NCBI GenBank assembly: GCA_964019135.1
Contig: OZ025248.1
Coordinates: 30,249,670-30,313,669 of the forward strand
Source: Arenicola marina
Taxonomy: Eukaryota > Annelida > Polychaeta > Arenicolidae
Length of the DNA: 64,000 nucleotides
Direction: 5' to 3'
The number at the start of each line of letters is the position of its first letter. The stretch's first letter is position 1. Under the pieces are notes generated by a model, which worked only from the letters and a program-made list of their open reading frames with translations, had not been told where the DNA came from and made no database searches. The position numbers and the translations under genes are program-made. Of this stretch, positions 33,826-45,510 are shown in pieces.

Positions 33826-34000
33826 GAAGGGTGCCTTCCTGATGCACTAGACAGTAGATTAAGGTCCTGGGTTCGAATCCCAACCCGGACACCTAAGCTG
33901 ACACGTGTTTCATCCATTCATCCTTTATCGCCTTGGGGATTTCTTGATCCGGTTCCTTTCCTTCCCGTGGCCGGCTGCTGCCATTGGATAAATCCGCTGG
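33826..34000 (+). mobile_element. SINE-B copy, sense
   Basis: AGGGTGCCTTCCTGATGCAC begins a diverged tRNA-like head. The B-box GGTTCGAATCC lies at 33,872, followed by GTTTCATCCATTCATCCTTT and ATCGCCTTGGGGATTTCTTG, aligning with the 25.6-kb copy. The A-box is damaged. The body diverges after about 33,955. Confidence 0.65.
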
Positions 34001-34001
34001 C

Positions 34002-34475
34002 ACAAAGAGACTCACCGCCCTAGGTCTGGTCCATGGATCTATGTACATATACTGCACGGACAGTCCGATTTAACAATTGACTGGACATAACGGACCATTA
34101 ACGCTTACAGTCCGTAGTTACCCCAGAATATATTGCATTCTACCATTGATGAATCCGTGTATAATTCAGTATACACATTGAACACCAATTGCCACCAACC
34201 TTGATTGTGATGCATAATGCCGTTAATTGACCATTTGATCATAAGCCAGAAATATCCATGGATCTCCCCTAATGTTGTGTCTAACATTGTATTTTACTCC
34301 ATCTTTCTCCATAGAAAATATTATTTATAAGCAAATAATTTGGTGCCGCAGTGGCTCGTGGGTTCAATGGTGGATGTGGTCAGATGGTAACAAGGTAACG
34401 ATCCCAACACGTCCATGCCGAACTAAAACACAGATTATGAAATGCTGACCGTGATTTTGGATTTACGATTATCCC
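34002..34475. other. Unrecognised DNA
   Basis: About 470 bp leading into the large satellite. No gene or repeat seen. Confidence 0.5.
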
Positions 34476-34479
34476 TTAC

Positions 34480-37400
34480 GAGGGTGGTGCGGTGAGGGTG
34501 GGCATGGTGAGGGTGAGTATGGTGAGGGTGGAGTATGGTGAGGGTGGGTATGGTGAGGGTGGGTACGGTGAGGGTAAGTATGGTGAGGGTGGGTATGATG
34601 AGGGTGGGTATGGTGAGGGTGGTGCGGTGAGGGTGGGCATGGTGAGGGTGGGTATGGTGAGGGTGAGTATGGTGAGGGTGAGTATGGTGAGGGTGGAGTA
34701 TGGTGAGGGTGGGTATGGTGAGGGTGAGTATGGTGAGGGTAGGTATGGTGAGGGTGGGTATGATGAGGGTGGTGCGGTGAGGGTGGGCATGGTGAGGGTG
34801 GGTATGGTGAGGGTGAGTATGGTGAGGGTGGAGTATGGTGAGGGTGGGTAAGGTGAGGGTGGGTACGGTGAGGGTAAGTATGGTGAGGGTGGGTATGATG
34901 AGGGTGGGTATGATGGGGTGGGTATGGTGAGGGTGAGTATGGTGAGGGTGGGTATGGTGAGGGTGGGTATGGTAAGGGAGGGTACGGTGAGGGTGGGTAT
35001 GGTGAGGGTGGCTCTGATGGGGGTGGGTATGGTGAGGGTGGTATGGTGACGGTGGGTATGGTGAGGGTGGGTATGGTGAGGGTGGGCATGGTGAGGGTGG
35101 GTACGGTGAGGGTGGGTATGGTGAGTTGGGTACGGTGAGGGTTGGTATGGTAAGGGTGGGGTACGGTGAGGGTGGGTATGGTGAGGGTGGCATGGTGACG
35201 GTGGTATGATGACGGTGGGTATGGTGAGAGTGGGCATGGTGAGGGTGGGTACGGTGAGGGTTGGTATGGTAAGGGTGGGGTACGGTGAGGGTGGGTATGG
35301 TGAGGGTGGGTATGGTGAGGGTGGGCATGGTGAGGGTGGGTATGGTGAGGGTGGGTATGGTGAGGGTGGGTATGGTGAGTTGGGTACGGTGAGGGTTGGT
35401 ATGGTAAGGGTAGGGTACGGTGAGGGTGGGTATGGTGAGGGTGGCATGGTGACGGTGGTATGATGACGGTGGGTATGGTGAGGGTGGGCATGGTGAGGGT
35501 GGGTACGGTGAGGGTTGGTATGGTAAGGGTGGGGTACGGTGAGGGTGGGTATGGTGAGGGTGGGTATGGTGAGGGTGAATATGGTGAGGGTGGGTATGGT
35601 GAGGGTGGGTATGGTGAGGGTGGCTCTGATGGGGGTGGGTATGGTGAGGGTGGGCATGGTGAGGGTGGGTACGGTGAGGGTTGGTATGGTAAGGGTGGGG
35701 TACGGTGAGGGTGGGTATGGTGAGGGTGGGTATGGTGAGGGTGAATATGGTGAGGGTGGGTATGGTGAGGGTGGGTATGGGGAGGGTGGGTATGGTGAGG
35801 GTGGGTATGGTGAGGGTGGGTATGGTGAGGGTGGGTATGGTTAGGATGGGTATGGGGAGGGTGGGTATGGTGAGGGTGGGTATGGTGGGGTGGGTATGGT
35901 GAGGGTGGGTATGGTGAGGGTGGGTATGGTGAGGTGGGTATGGTGACGGTGAGTATGGTGACGGTGGGTATGGTGAGGGTGGTGTGGTGAGGGTGGGTAT
36001 GGTGAGGGTGGTATGGTGAAGGTGGGTCTAATGAGGGTGGGTATGGTGAGGGTGGTATTGTGACGGTGGGTATGGTGAGGGTGGTGTGGTGAGGGTGGGT
36101 ATGGTGAGGGTGGGTATGGTGAGGGTGGGCATGGTCACGGTGGGTATGGTGAGGGTGAGTCTGATGAGAGTGGGTATGGTGAGGGTGGGCATGGTGAGGG
36201 TGGGTATGGTGAGGGGGGCATGGTGAGGGTGGGTCTGATGAGGGTGGGTATGGTGAGGGTGGTATGGTGAGAGTGGGTATGGTCTTGGTGGTATGGTGAG
36301 GGTGGTATGGTGAGGTGGGTATGGTGAGGGTGAGTATGGTGACGGTGGAGTATGGTGAGGGTGGATATGGTGAGGGTGGGTATGGTGAGGGTGGGTATGG
36401 TGAGGGTGGGTATGGTGGGGTGGGTATGGTGAGGGTGAGTATGGCAAGGGTGGGTATGGTGAGGGTGAGTATGGTAAGGGTGAGTACGGTGAGGGTGGGT
36501 ATGGTGAGGGTGAGTATGGTGAGGGTGGGCATGATGACGGTGGGTATGGTGAGGGTGGGCATGGTTACGGTGGGTATGGTGATGGTGGTATGGTGAGTGT
36601 GGGTATGGTGAGGGTGAGTATGGTGAGGGTGGTATGGTGATGGTACGATGACGGTGGATATGGTGAGGGTGGGTATGGTGACGGTGGGTACGGTGAGGGT
36701 GGTTATGGTGAGGGTGGGTATGGTGAGTTGGGTACGCTGAGGGTTGGTATGGTAAGGGTGGGTACGGTGAGGGTGGGTATAGTGAGGGTAGGTATGGTGA
36801 GGGTTGGTATGGTGACGGTGGGTATGGTGAGGGTGGGTATGGTGGGGTGGGTATGGTGAGGGTGGGTATGGTGGGGTGGGTATTGTGAGGGTGAGTATGG
36901 TGACGGTGGGTATGGTGAGGGTGGTGTGGTGAGGGTGGGTATGGTGAGGGTGGTATGGTGAAGATGGGTCTGATGAGGGTGGGTATGGTGAGGGTGGTAT
37001 TGTGACGGTGGGTATGGTGAGTGTGGTGTGGTGAGGGTGGGTATGATGAGGGTAGGTACGGTGAGTGCGGATGTGGGTGTGCTGAGCTGGGTGTGAGAGG
37101 GGTCAGGGTTAGTATGGTGCGGGTGGGTATGGTGAGGTTGAGTATGGTAAAGGCTGGCATAGTGAGAGTAGGTATGGTGAGGGTGGGTATGGTGAGGGTG
37201 GGGATGGTGGGGGTGGGGAGTATGATGGGGTGGGTATGGTGAGGGTGGCTATGGTGAGGATGGTTATGGTGAGCATGAGAATAGTGAGTGTGGCTAAGTT
37301 GAGGGTAGATGTGGTGAGGATGGGTATGGTGAGGGTGGTGTGGTGAGGGTGGGTATTGTGAGGGTGAGTATGGTGAGGGTGGGTATGGTGCCGGTTAGTA

Positions 37401-40400
37401 TGGTGAGGGTGGGTATGGTGAGGGTGGGTATGGTAAGGGTGGTGTGGTGAGGGTCGGTATTGTGAGGGTGAGTATGGTGAGGGTGGGTATGGTGAGGGTG
37501 AGTATGGTGAGGGTGGGTACGGTGAGGATGGGTATGGTGAGGGTGGGTATGGTGAGGGTGGGTATGGTGAGGGTGGAGTATGGTGAGGGTGGGTATGGTG
37601 AGGGTGGTTACGCTGAGGGTGAGTATGGTGAGGGTGGGTATGATGAAGGTGGGTATGATGGGGTGGGTATGGTGAGGGTGAGTATGGTGAGGGTGGGTAT
37701 GGTGAGGGTGGGTATGGTAAGGGTGGGTACGGTGAGGGTGGGTATGGTGAGGGTGGGGTTGGTGAGAGTGGGCATGATGACGGTGGGTATGGTGAGGGTG
37801 GGCATGGTGAGGGTGGGTATGGTGAGGGTGGTATGGTGAGGGTGGCTCTGATGAAGGTGGGTATGGTGAGGCTGGTGTGGTGCCGGTGGGTATGGTGATG
37901 GTGGTATGGTGAGTGTGGGTATGGTGAGGGTGAGTATGGTGAGGTTGGTATGGTGACGGTGGCATGATGACGGTGGGTATGGTGAGGGTGGGCATGGTGA
38001 GGGTGGGTACGTTGAGAGTGGGTATGGTGAGGGTGGGTGTGGTGAGTTGGGTACGATGAGGGTTGGTATGGTAAGGGTGGGGTACGGTGAGGGTGGGTAT
38101 GGTGAGGGTGGTATGGTGACGGTGGTATGATGACGGTGGGTATGGTGAGGGTGGGTATGGTGAGGGTGGGTACGGTGAGGGTGGGTCTGGTGAAGGTGGG
38201 TATGGTGGGGTGGGTATGGTGAGGGTGAGTATGGTAAGAGTGGGTACGGTGAGGGTGGGTACGGTGAGGGTGGGTATGGTGATGGTGGTATGGTGAGTGT
38301 GGGTATGGTGAGGGTGAGTATGGTGAGGGTGGTATGGCGATGGTATGATGACGGTGGATAAGGTGAGGGTGGGTATGGTGAGGGTGTGTACGGTGAGGGT
38401 GGGTATGGTGAGGGTGGGTATGGTGAGTTGGGTACGCTGAGGATTGGTATGGTAAGGGTGGGGTACGGTGAGGGTGGGTATGGTGAGGGTAGGTATGGTG
38501 AGGGTTGGTATGGAGACGGTGGGTATGGTGATGGTGGGTATGTTGGGGTGGGTATGGTGAGGGTGGGTATGGTGGGGTGGGTATGGTGAGGGTGAGTATG
38601 GTGAAGGTGGGTATGGTGAGGGTAGTGTGGTGAGGGTGGGTATGGTGAGGGTGGTATGGTGAAGGTGGGTCTGATGAGGGTGGGTATGGTGAGGGTGGAA
38701 TTGTGACGGTGGGTATGGTGAGGGTGGTGTGGTGAGGGTGGGTATGATGAGGGTGGGTATGATGAGGGTAGGGTACGGTGAGTGTGGATGTGGGTGTGCT
38801 GAGCTAGGTGTGAGAGGGGTCAGGGTTAGTATGGTGCGGGTGGGTATGATGAGGTTGAGTGAGGTAAAGGCTGGCATAGGGAGAGTGGGTATGGTGAGGG
38901 TGGGTATGGTGAGGGTGGGGATGGTGGGGGTGGGGAGTATGATGGGGTGGGTATGGTGAGGGTGGCTATGGTGAGGGTGGGTATGGTGAGTTGGGTACGC
39001 TGAGGATTGGTATGGTAAGGGTGGGGTACGGTGAGGGTGGGTATGGTGAGGGTAGGTATGGTGAGGGTTGGTATGGAGACGGTGGGTATGGTGAGGGTGG
39101 GTATGGTGGGGTGGGTATGGTGAGGGTGGGTATGGTGGGGTGGGTATGGTGAGGGTGAGTATGGTGAAGGTGGGTATGGTGAGGGTAGTGTGGTGAGGGT
39201 GGGTATGGTGAGGGTGGTATGGTGAAGGTGGGTCTGATGAGGGTGGGTATGGTGAGGGTGGAATTGTGACGGTGGGTATGGTGAGGGTGGTGTGGTGAGG
39301 GTGGGTATGATGAGGGTGGGTATGATGAGGGTAGGGTACGGTGAGTGTGGATGTGGGTGTGCTGAGCTAGGTGTGAGAGGGGTCAGGGTTAGTATGGTGC
39401 GGGTGGGTATGATGAGGTTGAGTGAGGTAAAGGCTGGCATAGTGAGAGTGGGTATGGTGAGGGTGGGTATGGTGAGGGTGGGGATGGTGGGGGTGGGGAG
39501 TATGATGGGGTGGGTATGGTGAGGGTGGCTATGGTGAGGATGGTTATGGTGAGCATGAGAATAGTGAGTGTGGCTAAGTTGAGGGTAGATGTGGTGAGGA
39601 TGGGTATGGTGAGGGTGGTGTGGTGAGGGTGGGTATTGTGAGGGTGAGTATGGTGAGGGTGGGCATGGTGAGGGTTAGTATGGTGAGTGTGGGTATGGTG
39701 AGGGTTGGTATGGTAAGGGTGGTGTGGTGAGGGTCGGTATTGTGAGGGTGAGTATGGTGAGGGTGGGTATGGTGAGGGTGGGTATGTTGAGGGTGGGAAT
39801 GGTGAGGGTGGGCATGGTGACGGTGGGTATGGTGAGGGTGGGTATGGTGAGGGTGGGTACGGTGAGGGTGGGTATGGTGAGGGTGGGTATGGTGAGGGTG
39901 GGTATGTTGAGGGTGGGAATGGTGAGGGTGGGCATGGTGACGGTGGGTATGGTGAGGGTGGGTATGGTGAGGGTGGGTACGGTGAGGGTGGGTATGGTGA
40001 GGGTGGGTATGGTGAGGGTGAGTATGGTGAGGGTGGAGTATGGTGAGGGTGGGTATGGTGAGGGTGGGTACGCTGAGGGTGATTATGGTGAGGGTGGGTA
40101 TGATGAGGGTGGGTATGATGGGGTGGTTATGGTGAGGGTGGGTATGGTGACGGTGGGTACGGTGAGGGTGGTTATGGTGAGGGTGGGTATGGTGAGTTGG
40201 GTACGCTGAGGGTTGGTATGGTAAGGGTGGGTACGGTGAGGGTGGGTATGGTGAGGGTAGGTATGGTGAGGGTTGGTATGGTGACGGTGGGTATGGTGAG
40301 GGTGGGTATGGTGGGGTGGGTATGGTGAGGGTGGGTATGGTGGGGTGGGTATGGTGAGGGTGAGTATGGTGAAGGTGGGTATGGTGAGGGTAGTGTGGTG

Positions 40401-43165
40401 AGGGTGGGTATGGTGAGGGTGGTATGGTGAAGGTGGGTCTGATGAGGGTGGGTATGGTGAGGGTGGAATTGTGACGGTGGGTATGGTGAGGGTAGTGTGG
40501 TGAGGGTGGGTATGATGAGGGTGGGTATGATGAGGGTAGGTACGGTGAGTGCGGATGGGGGTGTGCTGAGCTGGCTGTGAGAGGGGTCAGGGTTAGTATG
40601 GTGAGGGTGGGTAAGATGAGGTTGAGTGAGGTAAAGGCTGGCATAGTGAGAGTGGGTATGGTGAGGGTGGGTATGGTGAGGGTGGGGATGGTGGGGGTGG
40701 GGAGTATGATGGGGTGGGTATGGTGAGGGTGGCTATGGTGAGGATGGTTATGGTGAGCATGAGAATAGTGAGTGTGGCTAAGTTGAGGGTAGATGTGGTG
40801 AGGATGGGTATGGTGAGGGTGGTGTGGTGAGGGTGGGTATTGTGAGGGTGAGTATGGTGAGGGTGGGCATGGTGAGGGTTAGTATGGAGAGGGTGGGTGT
40901 GGTGAGGGTTGGTATGGTAAGGGTGGTGTGGTGAGGGTCGGTATTGTGAGGGTGAGTATGGTGAGGGTGGGTATGGTGAGGGTGAGTATGGTGAGGGTGG
41001 GTATGTTGAGGGTGGGAATGGTGAGGGTGGGCATGGTGACGGTGGGTATGGTGAGGGTGGGTATGGTGAGGGTGGGTACGGTGAGGGTGGGTATGGTGAG
41101 GGTGGGTATGGTGAGGGTGAGTATGGTGAGGGTGGAGTATGGTGAGGGTGGGTATGGTGAGGGTGGGTATGGTGAGGGTGGGCATGGTGTCGGTGGGTAT
41201 GGTGAGGGTGGGTCTGATGAGGGTGGGTATGGTGAGGGTGGTATGGTGACGGTGGGTATGGTGATGGTGGTATGGTGATGGTGGGTCTGATGAGGGTGGG
41301 TATGGTGAGGGTGGTATGGTGAGGGTGGTTATGGTGAGGGTGGGCATGGTGACGGTGGGTATGGTGAGGGTGGGTATGGTGAGGGTGGGTATGGTGAGTG
41401 TGGGTATGGTGAGGGCGGATCTCATGACAGTGGGTATGGTGAGGGTGGGCATGGTGAGAGTGGGCAAGGTGAGGGTGGGTCATATGAGAGTGGGTATGGT
41501 GAGGGTGGGAATGGTGAGAGTGGTATGGTGAAGGTGGGATATGGTGAGGGTGGGTATGGTGAGAGTGAGTATGGTGAGGGTGGTGTGGTGAAGGTGGGTC
41601 TCATGAGGTGGATATGGTGAGGGTGGTATGGTGAGGGTGGGTATGGTGAGGATAGGTATGGTGAGGGTGGGCATGGTGACGGTGGGTATGGTGAGGGTGG
41701 GTCTGATGAGTGTGGGTATAATGACGGTGTGTATGGTGAGGGTGGGTATGGTGAGGGTGGGTATGGTGAGGGTGGGGTATGGTGAGGGTGGGTATGGTGA
41801 GGGTGGGTATGGTGAGGGTGATTTTGGTAATGGTGGGTATGGTGTGGTTGGTATGGTCAGGGTGGGTATGGTGACGGTGGGTATGGTGGGGTGGGTATGG
41901 TTAGGGTGGGTATGGTGAGGGTGGGCATGGTGACGGTGGGTATGGTGAGGGTGGGTCTGATGAGTGTTGGTATAATGACGGTGTGTATGGTGAGGGTGAC
42001 TATGGTGAGGGTGGGTATGGTGAGGGTTGGGTATGGTGAGGGTGGATATGGTGAGGGTGATTTTGGTAATGGTGGGTATGGTGTGGATGGTATGGTGAGG
42101 GTGGGTATGGTGACGGTGGGTATGGTGGGGTGGGTATGGTGAGGGTGGGTATCGTGAGGGTGGGTATGGTGAGTGTGGGTAAGGTGAGGGTGGGTCTGAT
42201 GAGAGTGGGTATGGTGAGGGTGGGAATGGTGAGAGTGGTATAGTGAAGGTGGGTATGGTGAGGGTGGGGTATGGTGAGGGTGGGTATGGTGAGAGTGAGT
42301 ATGGTGAGGGTGGTGTGGTGAAGTTGGGTCTGATGAGGTGGATATGGTGAGGATGGTATGGTGAGGATGGGTATGGTGAGGGTAGGTATGGTGAGGGTGG
42401 GCATGGTGACGGTGGGTATGGTGACGGTGGGTCTGATGAGTGTGGGTATGCTGACGTGGGTATGGTGAGGGTGGGTATGGTGAGGGTGGGGTATGGTGAG
42501 GGTGGGTATGGTGAGGGTGGGTGTGGTGAGGGTGATTTTGGTAAAGGTGGGTATGGTGTGGTTGTTATGGTGAGGGTGGGTATGGTGACGGTGGGTATGG
42601 TGGGGTGGGTATGGTGAGGGTGGGTATCGTGAGGGTGGGTATGGTGAGTGTGGGTATGGTGAGGGCGGATCTCATGAGAATGGGTATGGTGAGGGTGAGC
42701 ATGGTGAGAGTGGGTATGGTGAGGGTGGGAATGGTGAGAGTGGTATAGTGAAGGTGGGTATGGTGAGGGTGGGGTATGGTGAGGGTGGGTATGGTGAGAG
42801 TGAGTATGGTGAGGGTGGTGTGGTGAAGTTGGGTCTGATGAGGTGGATATGGTGAGGATGGTATGGTGAGGATGGGTATGGTGAGGGTAGGTATGGTGAG
42901 GGTGGGCATGGTGACGGTGGGTATGGTGACGGTGGGTCTGATGAGTGTGGGTATGCTGACGTGGGTATGGTGAGGGTGGGTATGGTGAGGGTGGGGTATG
43001 GTGAGGGTGGGTATGGTGAGGGTGGGTATGGTGAGGGTGATTTTGGTAAAGGTGGGTATGGTGTGGTTGGTATGGTGAGGGTGGGTATGGTGACGGTGGG
43101 TATGGTGGGGTGGGTATGGTGAGGGTGAGTATGTTGGGGTGGGTATAGTGAGAGTGGGCATACTA
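34480..43165. repeat. 8.7-kb satellite of 15-bp G-rich units, about 570 units
   Basis: The basic unit is GGTGAGGGTGGGTAT (15 bp), with variants such as GGTGAGGGTGAGTAT, GGTGACGGTGGGTAT, GGTACGGTGAGGG and a 10-bp GGTGGGGTGG. Rare non-canonical seeds recur: CGGATGTGGGTGTGCTGAGC-like sequence at about 37,081, 38,797, 39,361 and 40,565, and GGCTAAGTTGAGGGTAGATG near 37,291, 39,571 and 40,781. This shows large internal duplications. Because 15 is divisible by 3 and the minus unit lacks stops, minus frames of up to 697 codons ([27 protein letters not shown]) run through it; I do not call them genes. Confidence 0.97.
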
Positions 43166-43189
43166 AAGATGGGGAAAACAATTGAAGAA

Positions 43190-44595
43190 GAAGAAGCTGT
43201 GGTCTCGACTTTAGAGGGCTAGGAGCAATGCCTTCTGCGGTAAGAGCAACGAAACACCTATACCTTATTTAAACAGTACTAGCTGCAACCTAAAATTTAA
43301 GCACTCCTGTCCTTTAAAAATCGAATAACTTTGAGAGTTAAAAAAAAACTTGAGAAGCCCACCCTGAAAGAAAATAGCAAAGTGCGAAGTCATCTATTTC
43401 AGAAGTAAAGAACCTAAAAAATCGGTACTTAAGAAGTCAATAAATAAAAGGCCGAAACGTCACTGGTGAAAGCGACGACTTTTGTCCACGGCCGACACAG
43501 TCTAATCACGGCGACAAGAGGAGACTGAAGGAGGGGATCGGACGAACGAAGATTGATACGCAAAAAGCTAGAGCTGCTTCCAAAATGAGCTTTGGTTGGG
43601 AGCGACAATCTCGTGTTCTATTGAGCACAAAATACGGAAGGAAAGAAGAGGCCTATCCAATGTGAGCCGCGCAGGATTACTTCCAGACGGTCACTCCCGG
43701 GGTAAGAGTAATACCAGGTACTCAGGACAGGATTACACACGAGATGGATTCATCCTAAACCTTAAGTCATCTAAAGTGCCAGGTCAAAAACTTTTAGCGT
43801 GTTAGTTATTTATGTATATGGCCCATATAAACAGTCATTAAAACCGTCAGGTTGTCTATACACGTTCATATGTCAAGAACATCACAAAAGTGACGAAGGA
43901 CTGAATTAATCAGTAACTGTGTAACTCCACCAAAACGCATTGCCAACACCGTCAAACGTGAATGTGACGATTTCTTACATTTGTTGCTCTATATGATAGG
44001 TGCATCATACAACCCATTCATGTTGTTTATTGATAGTTATTGGAGTGACTTTCTAGAGCTTGATTAATCCGTGACTGTAACTCCGCCAAAGTGCCACGCC
44101 AAGGGGACGTGGCACAGGGAGACCGTTACTTACATTATTGTCCTACACGATCCGCTCATTCAATTCCCAGTCAGAACTATTATCTACGTCCTTTGAAAGG
44201 GGACCTCATAAAGCCTGGGAGACTGGGATTGAGATGTACTGCGGACAGCCATGAAAGCCGTCAACATGCCAAGACCAACATCGAGATATATGGTGAGACT
44301 GCCCCGGATGTTGGCATGGCAACCGCTCTTGGATCGGTCACCATCAACCGCGACACGCCGATGAGGCCCTTACAGACTCCCGGCCCTCTTACGCCTTGTC
44401 GCAGGTCATGTCGGGGGACGCAATGCCCCAAGTGGATCATGATCTGTGGCAACTTCGCATCATCGTCTTTCGTTCGTTCCGCGTCTGATGACGTCATATA
44501 AATGCGTTTTATGCGCAAGGAAGACGTCAAGACAATTCTCAATCTCAATGCTTGGGTCGTTATCATATGCTCGTCTGAATCATTAGAGAATTATA
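43190..44595. other. Unrecognised DNA
   Basis: About 1.4 kb. A (GAA)n-like stretch lies at 43,184-43,197. Otherwise ordinary sequence with short open frames lacking recognisable domains. Confidence 0.5.
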
Positions 44596-44598
44596 GCT

Positions 44599-44940
44599 TC
44601 TGTAAGTGACATCACAGACAGCGCGCGCTCACCTCCAGCGAATCCGGTTTTGGGTACATGACGCTTCACCGCCCCATATACAAAGCATAGGGAGCTCTTT
44701 GTAATGGCGTGAAACGCACAGAAAACCAGCGTCTTGCGATTTAAAACTAGTACGAGTATGAAGGTATAACCCCAAGCATTTATTCCATATGGTTTTCAAA
44801 TCTAACATTGCATTCATATCTGAAACATCAGTGAGTCTATTTTGAGGCCCATGGTAAAGTATAGGGACCCGCTGACGCGTTGTACCCAGAACGGTTGTTT
44901 CTAGAGGTGAGCGCGCGCTGTCTGTGACGTCACTTACAGA
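44599..44940. mobile_element. MITE-E, 342 bp with 40-bp terminal inverted repeats
   Basis: The left end (44,599-44,638), starting TCTGTAAGTGACATCACAGA, and the right end (44,901-44,940), ending TGTGACGTCACTTACAGA, are inverted repeats matching at 38 of 40 positions by eye. They include GCGCGCGCTCACCTC. The roughly 260-bp interior has no coding capacity. I see no clear target duplication, so the superfamily is open. Confidence 0.85.
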
Positions 44941-44944
44941 CCCT

Positions 44945-45500
44945 ATTGCACTACGTTTTCGTTTACGTTTACGTCATCAGAACTCTGGGGTGTTTCCTCA
45001 CCTACATAGATACGTTTGCGGGATCCGTTTGCGGGACAACGCCTTTCTAACGTTTTGACCGTAGGTATACTTTCCAGATGCTTATATATTGCATTGACTG
45101 TCTTTAGACGGGGCAAAGCAAAGGATTTTGCCGAATATAAGTCGCCCACCCCGTCATCCCCGATTATTATTCTTAGTGGTCGGAATCTATATGACTAGTA
45201 ATTGCTCAATGAAAATTCAAACTGTTTAAATGGATCACATTTATTATAGAAATGTTGTTTTGATAAGAAGTTTCAACTTTAAATCTGTTTGATGAATAGC
45301 TTATTTCTGGTCGAAAAACTTCTCAGTTTGTTCATCAATTTAAATGAAAAAAACTCTCTTTCTTAGTTCCATTCTATTCTGTTTTTATTGTGATAGCACG
45401 AGAGTTAAAAACCGAAACGTAAACGTAACGAAGCTCACGAACTACTCATGCCTAATATTACACCGTTCCACACTCCGAGCTAACCTAAGTCAATGGATTT
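44945..45500. other. Unrecognised DNA
   Basis: About 550 bp between MITE-E and the LINE. No gene recognised. Confidence 0.5.
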
Positions 45501-45510
45501 TGCAGCTTTG

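Noticed and set aside
33826-33900. tRNA gene on the plus strand
   Set aside because: Only the T-arm/B-box is good. The rest is a diverged SINE-B head followed by the SINE body.
34480-43165. Interstitial telomere repeat
   Set aside because: The unit GGTGAGGGTGGGTAT is not TTAGGG or a known variant and is not in 5-7 bp units.
34469-43181. Very long minus-strand open frames (up to 697 codons) rich in HTHPHHTHP / PSPYPPSPY / TIPTLTIPT
   Set aside because: They lie wholly inside the 15-bp satellite. The minus-strand unit has no stop codons and a period divisible by three, so open frames are automatic in every phase.
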